Position numbers and translations under genes: made by a program
NCBI GenBank assembly: GCA_947652115.1
Contig: OX393574.1
Coordinates: forward strand, 12,980,888-13,044,887
Length of the DNA: 64,000 bases
DNA from: Blastomussa wellsi
Taxonomy: Eukaryota > Cnidaria > Anthozoa > Scleractinia > Plerogyridae
Reading direction: 5' to 3'
The notes under the pieces: generated by a model
The model's input: the letters and a program-made list of their open reading frames with translations, nothing else
Databases searched by the model: none
What the model was told of the DNA's origin: nothing
Shown: positions 33,601 to 59,251 of the stretch, piece after piece
How the letters are laid out: each line of letters begins with the position of its first letter
How positions within the stretch are numbered: position 1 is the stretch's first letter

Positions 33601-36600
33601 ATTTCTACCCCCCCCCCCCCCCCCCCCCCTAGGATAGGATGCTTGTCCATCGCAGCATTACCCATCCCCCTCCCCCAGCAGTAAATCTGCTGGTGGCAAT
33701 TTAATATACACCTGGGTAGAGAGGCACTATGAGAGCAAAGTGTCTTAATTGCCCAAGAACACAGTTCGCAGTGCCCCAGCCAGGGCTCGAACCCGGACCA
33801 TCAGATCCAGACTCCAGTGCACTAACCATTAGGCCATTGCATCTACCTCAGAACACATCCAAAGTTCTGAGCAAATGTTTAGATCCTGATTGATTAGCAA
33901 AACGGTCCAACTAGGATATTTTTATTAGCATTTTCACATTACCCAAACTGATTTTAGGTCCAGTGATTTGCAGCAAAGCTAACAAATAAAATGAACTGCA
34001 TTGGTTGCATACATATTGAAAAAAAAATCACCTGGTGTCTGTCGGCTCAATTCTTACTTTGTCAAAAAGTTCATATCTAACACTGCTGGCTTCAAGAGAC
34101 TCAATGGCTTGTTCGACAGGAGGCAAAGCCACCAACTATAAATTAAAATAAGTTTAATCTATAAATATTAATACTAACAAACAAATAATTAAACAAATTG
34201 AGTTTAAAAGTACCTTTTGATCTGTTATTACACAGACTTTCTTCAAGCCACGATTCTTAAAGTCCTGTCGAATACAAATAAGATTTTCAGCATGTCACCT
34301 AACTTACCTAAGTTCGAAATTACAAGGAGGGCTGAAAACTTTAAACTCACAGCAAGTCACGCTCTATAAACCAAATTCTCACACCTGTATGGAAAATGTG
34401 AGTTGTGATAGCTCCAAATAACACATTTTTAAAAATTCGTAAGCTCCAAACAATGCGAGAAACGAAAATTTGAAGTAAAATGAATAAATGACTATTCTTT
34501 CCTCAAGATTTCTGAGTTTTGAAAGCAAACACACTGGGGATTAGTTGCTGTGTCACTGGGATGTCCATCAATCTTGTTCCCAGAGGCCACAATCCTTCTA
34601 GTCTGTGGAATGCCATTGTAAAACCTTTGTAAGTCTTCAGAAATCTTTGTCTATATTCTGATGTTCGGAAATCATTGTGACATCTTTGGAAAGCCAGGCT
34701 CCTCCGAGGAATAGGTCTCACGCCTATGGGTACATACTTACCATGCCAACTTCTCTGGTGACTCCTTCCCCATATCTGATGCTTGAATTTGCCACCTGAT
34801 AAAACATAAAAGAAAAAGTTGGTTCACGATCAATTTAAGTCCAGACAGTCCTATATGCACCGAAGGGTCCAATGCTATTGAGAAGAAAGTTTCTGCGCAA
34901 GGAGGCTACATCGCATATATAAACAGTGTATGTACATGGTCAGCACCCAGCATGTACATATAATGGTTATTTGACACTAGCTAATATAGAGAACATACCC
35001 TATCCAAACTGGATCAATAAGGTATCTATTTAGTAAAGAATGCAGTATAAGGGTGGCCGTAGGAGAGTAATGCTGGGTAGAAATTAATTGAAGGACAGTT
35101 GAGGTGAATTTCTTTACGTCCAATTTAAAAGTAGGCACGTAGTTGACTCTTATGTACCTGAATAACACTGACTACACTGGTAGGCAATGTTTTGAATCCA
35201 TAAAATTGAACATTTGTGGGAAAAAAATGGAATGAAAACTAACTCCGGGGGTACCCATGCAATAATTTATGCCAACCTCGAATGCATACTCTGGCTCAGC
35301 ATGTTCCTTTGCTGCAGATGACAGGACTCTTGGGACTGAAAATACAAAAATCAGTTTTACTAAATACAACATGAATTAAATCAAAATAACGATGTGTACA
35401 GTGACAATAAATTAAGATTCCAACATAGAGAGTAGATTGACTACAGATTACAGTTGCATTTATTATAGAAATTTCTCAAAGGAATGCTTCAGGCTTTAAT
35501 CACTGTCAGGTTTTTATCTACAAACCTGGTGAAAAGGTTTGTGAATGAGCCGGGCATCTACATCTAATAGAAAACAAAACAAAACAGAAAATATTACTTT
35601 CAGGAAATACACCTGGTAGAAAAAGACAAGCTAATAAACTTATCACAGCTGCCTACTCTTCCAGTTCTTGATGCCTACTCCAAAATGTTCTGAAACCCCT
35701 GTTAAATGATAGCTAAGGAATTGTTGCTACCAGTAAGAGATTGGACCCTGCCAGTACATGATATATCTGCATATTTTGCATAGTAGTATACACTAAATCA
35801 TCCTCTGGAGTTGCACCACGCTTATCATGAGCCTCTGGCTTGGGTGATCGCACAAGCACTCCCTGTGTTTGACACTAAATTTGCATTTATATTTGTATTT
35901 TAAATTTTACTCGCCCTAGCCACTCGAGTAACCACAGATATATATAATATATATTGCAAACAAAGCAGAGGCCCTGCCAGGGAAAGGGGGTGGGGAGGGG
36001 GGAGGGGGGAGGGGGTCACTTTTCAGAATTCAGTGTTTTGTCATTGTTTCGCTATCTTTGTGTCTCTGTCAGCATTTTGGAGAGCAAGGGTGTTGTCACT
36101 ACTTATGATTGTTTAAGCATTTTGGAACCTATCCTGGTAGGGCCTTGTAGCAGTAATTAAGGAGAGCAAAGGGGAATTTGTAAGATTTATGTACCTATCA
36201 ATGTTAAGCCAAGGGGGAGGGGGAGGGGAAGCCAAGCATAGGTGAGGGATTTAACAGTGGCATCATCCTGTAGTGGGGACTTTTGATCATTCTAATGGAC
36301 GACTGTTGTTGTTTAGCAACATTTTATTGACTTTTAGTGACTCTTTTGACCAGCCACCAATTTCCTGGGGCAGTGTATTTAAATTTGAACAGAAAATTTC
36401 AGCTCAGTTCAAATGCCCTGCATACCCCCTCCCCCCCACCTCCGGCTCAACTTTCGTAGGCGTAGGTGCATTAACTTTGCAAGTTCATGAACTTCTGTTT
36501 TTGCAGCATCGCTGCATGGGATAGCAGATGGCACTCATCGTCACGCCCCGCAAACTCACACCCTGTCTTTGCAGATCATTTCTGTATCAGAAATTGAATC

Positions 36601-36899
36601 GATTAAACACATTTATCCTGCAGCTGATTCCCTTTAGGACGATCTGTTCAGGCTTTTAAGCAACACCGAAGAAATATTTCGGTAACAGTTTATATACACC
36701 CCCATTACGCCCAGGGTACGATTCAACGATCAATTTACCAAGCGCCAGCATTTCAATCGAAGACGAGATGGGAGTCCAAAGCTAGACAAAATAGTAGAAA
36801 AATATTTAAATAGCCTTAATACACAAATAATGCTTACGATGCTGCGCCTACAAGCCTCATCAAACGCAGTGCCTGCTCTCGAACTGTGAAGGAAGCCAT
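27602..36899 (-). CDS. ADHFE1: Hydroxyacid-oxoacid transhydrogenase (iron-type alcohol dehydrogenase), 15 exons
   Basis: Exons, in transcript order: 36899-36838, 35557-35526, 35335-35277, 34795-34742, 34264-34214, 34135-34032, 33332-33136, 33040-33020, 32745-32689, 32462-32357, 31663-31511, 30285-30187, 29463-29385, 28500-28404, 27846-27602. They join in frame to 471 residues (human protein 467). The N-terminus [18 protein letters not shown] looks like a mitochondrial targeting peptide. Seen: [10 protein letters not shown] (141-150), IAIPTTAGTGSE (about 185-196), VDPLHTLHM, and iron ligands by family analogy D245 and H249 (GYDVLCHAIE), H333 (HGMSYP) and H360 (PHGLSV). The family oxidises gamma-hydroxybutyrate while reducing 2-oxoglutarate to 2-hydroxyglutarate in mitochondria. 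Exon 8 is a 21-nt microexon. The intron after exon 9 has a GC donor. The start lies 142 bp from the divergent METAP2 start. Confidence 0.94.
27993..28061. repeat. Near-perfect palindrome
   Basis: Arms built on TTTTCTATGA..AGTCAACGAGGCG and its inverse, with almost no loop. It lies in the last intron of ADHFE1. It can form a hairpin or cruciform and is probably a small foldback repeat. Confidence 0.65.
28661..28873. mobile_element. MITE with ~50-bp inverted ends in ADHFE1 intron 13
   Basis: The left arm starts ATTCTCGTCCCCAGAGGCCG. The right arm is its inverse, ending CCTCTGGGGACGAGAAT. Both contain CGTGATTCTTGGT-type blocks. A one-sided relative (TTGTTCCCAGAGGCCAC) sits near 34573. Confidence 0.85.
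29888..30130. repeat. Imperfect (CTGT)n repeat
   Basis: Runs of CTGT/CTGA tetramers interrupted by unique bases, in ADHFE1 intron 12. Confidence 0.75.
30393..30425. repeat. G-homopolymer-rich tract
   Basis: Nearly pure G run in ADHFE1 intron 11. A matching C run lies at 30668-30688. The sequence between includes blocks that look like inverted ends of one repeat (GGGACGGCGGAGC and CTCCGCCGTCCC). Confidence 0.6.
30976..31492. mobile_element. 517-bp terminal-inverted-repeat element in ADHFE1 intron 11
   Basis: Ends TACAGTCAACTCTCTCTAAG and AAGAGAGAGTTGACTGTA, with repeated GTCCGTCTTATAGA motifs near the right end. No transposase frame, so it is a non-autonomous DNA transposon. It stops about 20 bp short of the exon-11 donor. 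Confidence 0.85.
31863..32310. repeat. 9-bp minisatellite (GTAGTCAGT)n in ADHFE1 intron 10
   Basis: About fifty units of GTAGTCAGT/GTAGTCCAT variants. The 9-bp period keeps frames open on both strands (Cys-Ser rich on plus, Asp-Tyr-Thr rich on minus), but there is no exon here. It starts about 200 bp from exon 11 and ends about 47 bp from exon 10. Confidence 0.93.
32689..32745 (-). other. ADHFE1: ADHFE1 exon 9 with a GC splice donor
   Basis: The exon ends AAAACAG and the intron begins GCAAGG. The next exon enters after tttttacag at 32462. Only this join preserves the family sequence (..[13 protein letters not shown]..). AG|GCAAG is the known consensus for GC-AG introns. No usable GT lies nearby. 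Confidence 0.85.
33020..33040 (-). other. ADHFE1: ADHFE1 exon 8, a 21-nt microexon
   Basis: Acceptor ctgaag before it and donor GTATGT after it. It contributes I-P-T-T-A-G-T (split codons at both ends) of the strongly conserved IAIPTTAGTGSE motif, so it cannot be skipped without losing a core loop of the enzyme. Confidence 0.88.
33570..33842 (-). mobile_element. tRNA-derived SINE, copy B (ADHFE1 intron 6)
   Basis: Minus-strand head GCAATGGCCTAATGGTTAG with B box GGTTCGAGCC near 33786-33795, then the CACTTTGCTCTCAT, CTGGGTGT and GCGATGGACAAGC blocks shared with copy A. A long C run (33607-33629) lies within it. Confidence 0.8.
35558..36837 (-). other. ADHFE1 intron 1
   Basis: The largest part without coding sequence at this end of the gene. 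It contains G-rich runs (35985-36014, 36213-36228) and a C run near 36428. No other feature was recognised. Confidence 0.4.
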
Positions 36900-37041
36900 A
36901 TAAAAAGTAAACAGATTGATTTAGAACAAAGACTGGGAACCAATTAACTTTTTTGATTAGTTTCCAGGGCTTTTCGTGGCGTTGCATTCGAATAGCCTGG
37001 TTACATGGCCTGGCTACCCTGTCAGGTTTTCATGATTCAAG
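36900..37041. promoter_or_regulatory. Putative bidirectional promoter of ADHFE1 and METAP2
   Basis: Only 142 bp separate the two divergent start codons, so both 5' UTRs and core promoters must overlap here (unless there are unseen upstream noncoding exons). A CCAAT-type motif (ACCAATTAAC) lies near 36938. No TATA box is obvious, which suits a housekeeping promoter. Confidence 0.65.
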
Positions 37042-52420
<15,379 letters not shown>

Positions 52421-53799
52421 GAGAGTGTCATGTTTACCCTTCTACCCTGAAGAATGCTAAGGTCATATTATTGAAGAAAATCATTCCTAAACCTGGCATT
52501 ACAACGTAGTAGTTAGAAAGTCTGCTCAGTAGCTTTCATTTAAATGGCCACACACAAGGGTCATGATCACTTGGTATGAACAGTACCAATTGAAAGTATT
52601 GCCCGTCAGTAATCATCTAAATTGTTACGTACAAGGGTTTTATCTGCAGACTGAAACGTTTGGAACTTTGATACCTTTCATCTGAATGGTCACAAACTAG
52701 GGTTTCATGCACAAACAGAACCATTTTTTTACAGGATCATTTAAGACATGAAAGTACTACACAGTAGCTTTCATTTGAATTGTCACTCTCGGGTTTCGTC
52801 CAAAATAAAGCCACTTGTACAGCAAAGCAGACTGCAAAATACCTTTTGCATATTTATTTACTGGATACTTTTATTATCATAGCAACTATTTGCAATAAAG
52901 CCAACTAGAGTTTCCTTTGATAAGGAGCAAATTTAACAAACATTCATGAAAACATGCAAAACAATGTAAATTGTCTTTCTTGACAAGTCTTGAGAAGCAA
53001 ACTAGTACTTAAACGTAACTAGATCATAATACAGATCCAAAATACAACATAGTTAGTTAAAACTTGTTGCTAAAAATAAACGCGGAAAGAAAGTGTGCGA
53101 GTTTGTTTACATTCTACTCTGTAACTGATTACTTTTTATTTGCGGTATCTGTGGAAAATATCTACATCTCTTTAGTTTTGATCTGGTTAGGTGACTTAAT
53201 TATTCTGAGATATTCGGCAGTAAATGAAAAACGTGCTGGTGCACAAGACGGCATCTACCGCTTGTAACACTCAAGTCAAGTCTTGACGGCTCGTCTCGGG
53301 TGACATCTTCTATACAGGCATAAATTTGGTCTATTCCTCGGCTCGCCACGATCAACCAACTTGACTCGTTTTGGATTGCCGCGATACGCTAACTTGTTCA
53401 TTGGGCAGGCCCCTTGCTGATATCACATCCGGTGCAAAAAGTTCTCTTCACGAAATGACTTCTGGTGTGACGGGTCGAGACATTTGGTGACGAATCGTGA
53501 CGGGTGGAAACGACCCGGCGAACCGTTACTCAGCGTCACCCCTTTTGCTACCCGTTTTGGATCGGGTATATTCGCAATTAAACTTCACCTTTCAGGTAAG
53601 CCCCTAACAGTGTTACTGAGAATCAAAAGCCTCCAAAAGAGGGCAGGCTTGCCATAAAACGTAAGGTTTCAGCACTTGACTAACCAGCTGTATCAACAAA
53701 TAGTGTTGACTGAAATGTTCATTGTTTTCGCAGCTGAAACAGAAAAAAACCTGGTACAACTTGCAATGAATTTCTGAATGTCAACGCCAGCTGTATAGG
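52421..53799. other. METAP2 3' UTR and downstream spacer
   Basis: 3' UTR with AATAAA near 52804 and 52893; nothing else recognised. Confidence 0.5.
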
Positions 53800-53818
53800 G
53801 ATAAATGGCGACGAGGAG

Positions 53819-54500
53819 CTAAGATCGGGCAAAGACGAGACCCAGGGATCGAGGGAATTGGCAAAACCAGAGAACGTTGCTGATACTGGAGAGTCTTAGT
53901 GACGGAAACATGGATGTTAGCGCCGAAGGGGTAAAAGCCAAATTTGCCCTTGTGATGATAACCTTAGGAGAAACTTTCCGGGGATCTTCTGGTACCAAAT
54001 TGGATTTGCGTAAAAAGTACAAAATGCAACTAGAAACAGAGCCCATATAGCTGCGTGTAATGCAATTGAGAAATTGAAATGGTCAAATGCAGCGTGCAAA
54101 ATAGAAGGCGTGATAGCAGATTTTCGAGCAACGGAGTGGCCTAATACACGTTCAGCACCTCTCAATAAAAGCTGAAAATGATAATTAGAACTCCAGGTGA
54201 GCGCATGACCAGCAAGTTGATGAGCATGTTTGAGGCTGCTAAGATGATTAAGAATAGTACCATACGCGCGTTGCTGAGTAACTAAGTAGGCGAGATACAA
54301 ACTAATAGACTTAACACTAGTAGGAAAGGACTGAAGAGCCCTCAGTTCACAAAAAATCTGATAACTACGAATATGAGCCGCTATGTTCTTCTGTGGTGAC
54401 AGTGCGTGAGCCATAGTAACGAGACGCGAAACGAAAGACTCCAAGGTTGCGAGTGAAACAGCGGCAATTTGAGAACTTGATCCCCTGGGAAAATCTACGA
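53819..54500 (-). pseudogene. DIRS tyrosine recombinase fragment
   Basis: A frame through SLATLESFVSRLVTMAHALS, LAYLVTQQRAYGTILNHL, LLLRGAERVLG and ALFLVAFCTF is typical of the N-terminal half of DIRS-type recombinases. The sequence then shifts frame near 54020 to FLRKSNLVPEDPRKVSPKV. The catalytic C-terminal half (R..R..Y) was not found, so it is truncated. Confidence 0.75.
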
Positions 54501-54559
54501 AAATAATACAAAGAAAACAAAACAAAAAAGTCACGCTACGTCCAAGGAAAAACAAGCAG

Positions 54560-55530
54560 GTCAACATTCTAGTCGATAAAGATCTCACCCCCACTAACCA
54601 ACAAATTGTCAAGAGCACTATTAACGACCTTATAGTCAAACAAGATTTGCCGGCAACTGCTACCAATCTCATCATTACCACTCCCAGAACCTCCTGTATT
54701 TACTTTTCACCTAAAATTCACAAACCTAACAACCCAGGTCGACCTATCGTCTCTGCCTGTAGTTGCCCTACCAAACTTATTTCCAGCTCATGATTTAGAC
54801 AAAATTATGGCAACTATTGTCAGATCTTTTCCGTCATACGTTAAAGACAGTCAACACGCACTTCAAATTTTTCGCGATTTCAATTTCCTGGGCGAAGACA
54901 AACTTATTTTCACTATGGATATTACATCTCTTTACACCGTCATCCCAAATGGCGAAGGTCTTCTAGCCCTCAAACATTTTTTTGATTTACGCACTGTTAA
55001 GGAACCAAGCTAGGAAACATTACTCCGCCTGGCTGAGTTAGTGTTAACACTCGACTGTTTTTCATTCGCGAACAATTATTACAAACAAGTCAATGGCGTG
55101 GCCATGGGTACCAAAATTGGACCCAGCTACACCAATCTTTTCGTAAGCTACATTGAACACCAATTTTTCAATCAATACAACGGCCCAAAACCTGAACTCT
55201 ATCGTCGCTACATTGACGACTGTATCGGCGCTACCTCTTCTACCAGAGAGGATCTTAATCAATTTATAACCGCTGTCAATTCGTTTCATCCTGCCCTTAA
55301 ATATACTTGGGAAATTTCCGATACTTCCTTAGCATTCCTGGATATAAAAGTTTCTATTGAAGGCAAAAGTTTATGCACCAGTGTGCCGACTACAAACCCA
55401 CAGATTCTCATAGCTATTTGTTGTATTCATCTTCACATCCATCACATGTCAAGAATTCCATTCCTTATTCTCAGTTTCTTAGACTTCGCCGTCTTTGTAG
55501 TGACGACTCTGATTTTTCCTTAAAATCAGA
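54560..55530 (+). pseudogene. Penelope-like reverse transcriptase (broken)
   Basis: RT motifs run from about 54560. There is a frame slip near 54785, an in-frame TAG at 55011-55013, and another frame slip near 55385. The YIDD catalytic box sits at about 55207-55218. Not translatable as one protein. Confidence 0.85.
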
Positions 55531-55574
55531 GGAAATGTGCAATTTCTTCGACAAACGCGGCTATCCTGCTTCTG

Positions 55575-56261
55575 TTGTTCAAGCGGGCCCAGCAAATTGA
55601 TCGACAGTCAGCACTACAAACGTCACAGAGAGAAAACAACGATAGAATTCCATTCACCCTCACATTTCACCCTCACAACCACGCAGTTAAATCCATCATT
55701 CTCAAAAACTTTAAATTACTTCAAAATGATCCCGACACTGGTAGAATCTTTTCGCAACCTCCATTAATTTCATTTAAACGCGACAAAAACATAGGTAACT
55801 TTTTAGTCAGAAGTGCATTCCAAACTAGTGATCAACCCGGAACTTTTAAATGCGCTCGCGCACGATGCAAAACATGCCCTTTCATTCACAACGTTGACAA
55901 AATATCGGGACCCAAGCGACCTATCAAAATCACTGATCATTTCACCTGTACCTCAGCCAATGCCATCTACTGTATAACTTGCACTCTTTGCAAAAAGTTA
56001 TACATCGGCGAAACAGGGAGACTACTTGGCGACCGATTCCGAGAACACCTTCGTGACGTAGAGAAAGACGACAAAAATGCATCGAAACCGGTCGCGAGAC
56101 ACTTCAATCTCCCAAATCATTCTAAGCAACAGATGGCAGTCTGCGGCCTTTCCCTTCACCAAGGAAACACGGAAAGCCGTAAAACTCTAGAACAAAAATT
56201 TATTTTTCAAATCGGCACTCTTAATCCTCACGGTATCAACGAACGCTTTTCATTGAACTAA
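55575..56261 (+). pseudogene. Penelope-like C-terminus with GIY-YIG endonuclease
   Basis: An open frame of 228 codons with a Cys-rich linker (CARARCKTCPFIHN), a second Cys pair (CITCTLCKK) and the GIY-YIG core LYIGETGRLLGDRFREHL, then a conserved Glu in LEQKF. In this family the endonuclease primes target-site reverse transcription. The frame is linked to the RT only through a shift near 55590. Confidence 0.85.
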
Positions 56262-56350
56262 TTTGTTCCGAAGTTTTCACGTTACCAGGCACCAGCCAAT
56301 AGCGCAGCTCCATCTTTCTGTATATAAAAACACACGACGCACAATTCCTT

Positions 56351-56398
56351 GATTCGCTCCGACGAAGGGCTAACGCTCGAAACGTCAGCTCTTGAATC
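56351..56398 (+). ncRNA. Hammerhead-ribozyme-like motif, core substitution, Penelope 3' end
   Basis: GATTC-GCT, core CCGACGA (expected CTGACGA, so one U to C change), helix II GGGC-TAAC-GCTC, GAAA, CGTC, then AGC and GAATC. Helix I pairs GATTC with GAATC. The core change at a conserved position predicts reduced or lost activity. Confidence 0.7.
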
Positions 56399-56459
56399 TC
56401 TTTATGGTGGCCAATTGACATTATCAACCCAGTTGATAAAACCAAATTATATTCTAAAT

Positions 56460-57283
56460 TAAAGATCTGATCAGAGTCGCAACATGGACGGTAATAGGTA
56501 TCACATGCTGAAGCATCTGAATGCCAACATGACATGTAGCGCTCGCACTTCAAAATCGAAGAGAGCAGCAGTGAACCAAAGTTGTCGCAGACAGCGTTGC
56601 ATGAAAGGATCCTTTGATGTAGTGGAATTGATAACCGCCACCGCAGCAGAGTTATCGCACGCAATGATGAATTTGCGTCCCGCAATTGAAGAGCCCAGTG
56701 CTTGAGTGCGACGATGATCGTGAAAAGTTCCAGCGCATTGATATGAAGAGTGTCAGAAGAAATGCAATCAGGAAAAACGACTGATGCACTCCGTTTGACA
56801 GATCGCGCCACCACCATAAAGACAAGCGTCAGTGGAGAAGTTGAGGTTCTCAAAGTCCCAGAAAGAAGGCTTGATGAGCGAAACAAGGTTAAACCGTGGG
56901 AGAAAGTCGAGCCACCACTGAATGTCCAAGAGCATAGAAGCTGAGATGGGATAACGGTGGGCAGCTGGCCACCTGCACTTGCGAAGACTATTAAGGAGTC
57001 GAACCATGAAGATGGTGACGAAGGAGAGTTTCCCTAGTAAAGACTGAAGATGTTTCTTTGTAAAAGAAGTAGAGGATTCCCAGGTGTTGAGTTCGGTCCT
57101 TAGATCATCGGGACGCGTAGGAGGAACCTCGAGTGTAAAGGCTGCGGTGTCGACGAGAACCCCAAGACAAATCATAGATGTTGAAGGAGGTGAGTCATTC
57201 TCAGGAGAAGAATCTAAACCGAGATTTTGAAATATCTGACCGAGGCGAGAAAAGGCTTGAGCAGCGAGAGTAAAAGTCGTCAA
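56460..57283 (-). pseudogene. DIRS RT thumb and RNase H fragments
   Basis: 57283-56768 keeps ICLGVLVDT, LLGKLSFV and STDACLYGGGA (RNase H start). 56886-56460 keeps LHINALELFTIIVALKHW, then degenerates by frameshift. Confidence 0.75.
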
Positions 57284-57650
57284 GATAAACGTCTGCTAAA
57301 AACCCCTGCTCGGTGAAGATATGGACAACCGCCTTTGTCGTGCGTTGACAAATCATAGCCAATGAACGTAAACCAAAAGGACAACGAGTGTCAAAATAAA
57401 ATTTCCCCTGATGACAGAAGCCAAGTAAATCGTAGTCCTTCGGGTCTACAGGAAACTGTCGATAAGCTCGGCGCAAGTCTTTCTTGAAAACAAGACAGTT
57501 ACGACCTTTTTCAAGGATAAATTCTACTAGACGGTCAATGCCGGGTAAACGCAGGTTAAAATTCTCACCCAAATACGTAGCTGGAGGAATGCCGTCATTG
57601 ACTGAAGAGCCGTGAGGAAAACTCACGTCCATAACTACACGCCGCGTCAA
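57201..57650 (-). pseudogene. DIRS reverse transcriptase core fragment
   Basis: RRVVMDVSFP, GRNCLVFKKDLRRAYRQFP, FGLRSLA and YLDD (catalytic box) are visible. Frame lost after the YLDD block, overlapping the next fragment. Confidence 0.85.
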
Positions 57651-57671
57651 TGGACCACGTTTTGGAACTGT

Positions 57672-58055
57672 TTAAAGAGGCGAGCAAACAAAATCGTCTG
57701 AAAATGGAGGATAATCAAAGGGTCCAGCTATAGCATTCCTGGACAACTCAATGTCAATATAGGCTTGCACGTGCGAAACAAAGTTCGTAGCGGAAAGATG
57801 ATTATGTAACGACGAAACAGGACGGGTGTGTGCGGTATAATTAATAGGCCAACCATAAGAAAGAAATTCGATCACAATGTTATCATGATAATTGGAAAGA
57901 AGTGTTCTCCAGTTCGAAAGCAAGAGCGAAGTGGGAACTAAAACCTTGGCACCGAAGGCATTTGGGTTTTGGTGGCGAAAAGCGACTAAATGTCGAACAG
58001 CAGCTGAAGTTTTGAAATGTTCTTGTCCGTTTCCGTTCCGGGTCAAAGAGGTCAC
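57672..58055 (-). pseudogene. DIRS reverse transcriptase N-terminal fragment
   Basis: A 127-codon frame containing SLLLSNWRTLLSNYHD and GWPINYTA, as in the region preceding the RT of cnidarian DIRS elements. The frame ends just before the RT core. Confidence 0.65.
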
Positions 58056-58091
58056 TGAGAAGTTGGCTTCTTGGATTAATTGTCTAACTGG

Positions 58092-58733
58092 TCATTGCGG
58101 CGGAATCGATGAGCGACGTTTAGAACAATGGAGCATAGGATGATCCGCCTTGCACACTTGACATCGATGATTTTCTTTGTAAGCATCGCCATCTTGCTGA
58201 TCACAATCGCAAGAGCCGGTGTAATTCCAGACATTGCAAGCTTTTTTAACTGCGGGTGGAACCGCTGTTTGACGCTCATCAGATGTAGAAGATCGACGCG
58301 AAGTGTCAACTCGTTGTCGGGAATTTCGTAAATCGGAATGGCGAAAAAAGGTTGTTGCCTGGTCTTGGATAGACTTAATATCCTGCCATTCCAAACGACG
58401 CTGCTCGACTTGTTTGGCAATAAATTTGTGAAAACCACGAACGCTAATCCACGAATAACTAATCGCTTTGGTGAGTAATAACTCGAGATGGGCTAACATA
58501 GCATCCTTTAGCGAATAATCATAAGATTTGATCATAGTCAAAAAACCCGAGACAAACTCAGGCAGTTCCAACTTATCGTAATCACCTTGAATGGATGGGA
58601 CGAAATCCTGTGGCCAGTCGATGTTGCGCTTGGTGCGTCGCGGGTCGATAGTGTCTCCAGCATTTTCCGTGGGAAGATCTTCGAGCGTAATTTCGAGGGG
58701 GCGTTCCTGACGACTCATGGCAAGTACTTTCAA
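58092..58733 (-). pseudogene. DIRS Gag C-terminal part with Cys/His motif
   Basis: A 213-codon frame ending in a C...C-x-C...C..C....H..LHC cluster (CNVWNYTGSCDC, HRCQVCKADHPMLHC). The frame is open upstream to an in-frame TAG at 58779-58781 (QLQLIKLQKEKLELELK is preceded by the stop). Confidence 0.75.
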
Positions 58734-58765
58734 TTCCAGCTCGAGCTTTTCCTTTTGTAGCTTAA

Positions 58766-59107
58766 TCAGCTGAAGCTGCTAGTCGAACGAAAGAGTGGTA
58801 GAAGTACCAACGTCAGTAGCGAGAGGTTGTGGCGAAGCTGCAGATAATGTAACCGGCTACCGTTCGGTTTTGACGATTTGGCTGCTGGTTTGGTAGACTG
58901 ATCGCACGGCACGGGCTTGCTCTGCTCAAGATTCAGAGCGTCCCGAAAAAGAGCGTCCATTGGTAGATCGTACACGAAATCTGGGTCGTGCACTTTCTTG
59001 GAGTGGCGTTTTCGAACTGCATCTGCGGAGAGTGCCACTTTAAACAAGCGAGTTTGGTGAACAACGTGAAGAGAAAAGAGATTACGCCTCGCCTCCGGAT
59101 CTGACAA
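58766..59107 (-). pseudogene. DIRS Gag N-terminal fragment
   Basis: MSDPEARRNLFSLHVVHQTR... to about 58870. The continuation lies in another frame and reaches the TAG at 58779. Small and basic; broken. Confidence 0.55.
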
Positions 59108-59199
59108 AAGATGAGACGCTAGTCCACGCGCTCGCTTTTAAAGGAAACTCGATATCTTTGTCACTAGCTAATTAAACATCATTAATCAATGATTACACT

Positions 59200-59203
59200 T
59201 TTC

Positions 59204-59248
<45 letters not shown>

Positions 59249-59251
59249 CTA
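59200..59251 (-). mobile_element. Penelope terminal fragment abutting the satellite
   Basis: Matches plus positions about 49322-49372 (CCCACCGACGCAGCACCACA...CTTACCCCCTCT). The satellite starts at the next base. Confidence 0.8.

Larger units (their letters stand above)
54496..56455 (+). mobile_element. Penelope-like retroelement (5'-truncated, decayed) inside the DIRS element
   Basis: A plus-strand reverse transcriptase with YFSPKIHKP, NPGRPIVSAC, MDITSLYT, KQVNGVAMGTKIGP and YRRYIDD is followed by a cysteine motif (CARARCKTCPF) and a GIY-YIG endonuclease (KKLYIGETGRLLGDRFREHL). The sequence ends with a hammerhead-like motif and TTGATAAAACCAAATTATAT. It splits the RNase H and recombinase parts of the DIRS element, so it is the younger insertion. 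Confidence 0.9.
53800..59150 (-). mobile_element. Decayed DIRS-like (tyrosine-recombinase) retroelement
   Basis: On the minus strand, fragments appear in the order Gag (59107-58092), reverse transcriptase (58055-57201), RNase H (about 57283-56460) and tyrosine recombinase (about 54500-53819), with a Penelope-like element inserted between the last two. This Gag-RT-RNase H-YR order, without a DDE integrase, is typical of DIRS/Ngaro elements. Several frames are shifted, and split direct or inverted termini were not identified. Confidence 0.82.

Noticed and set aside
36730..36987. 85-codon minus-strand frame at the ADHFE1 start
   Set aside because: Different frame from the true exon 1 (start 36899), which is fixed by splice phase.
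53917..54681. 254-codon minus-strand frame as one protein
   Set aside because: Its N-terminal third is antisense to the Penelope RT; only the C-terminal part (below about 54500) is DIRS recombinase.
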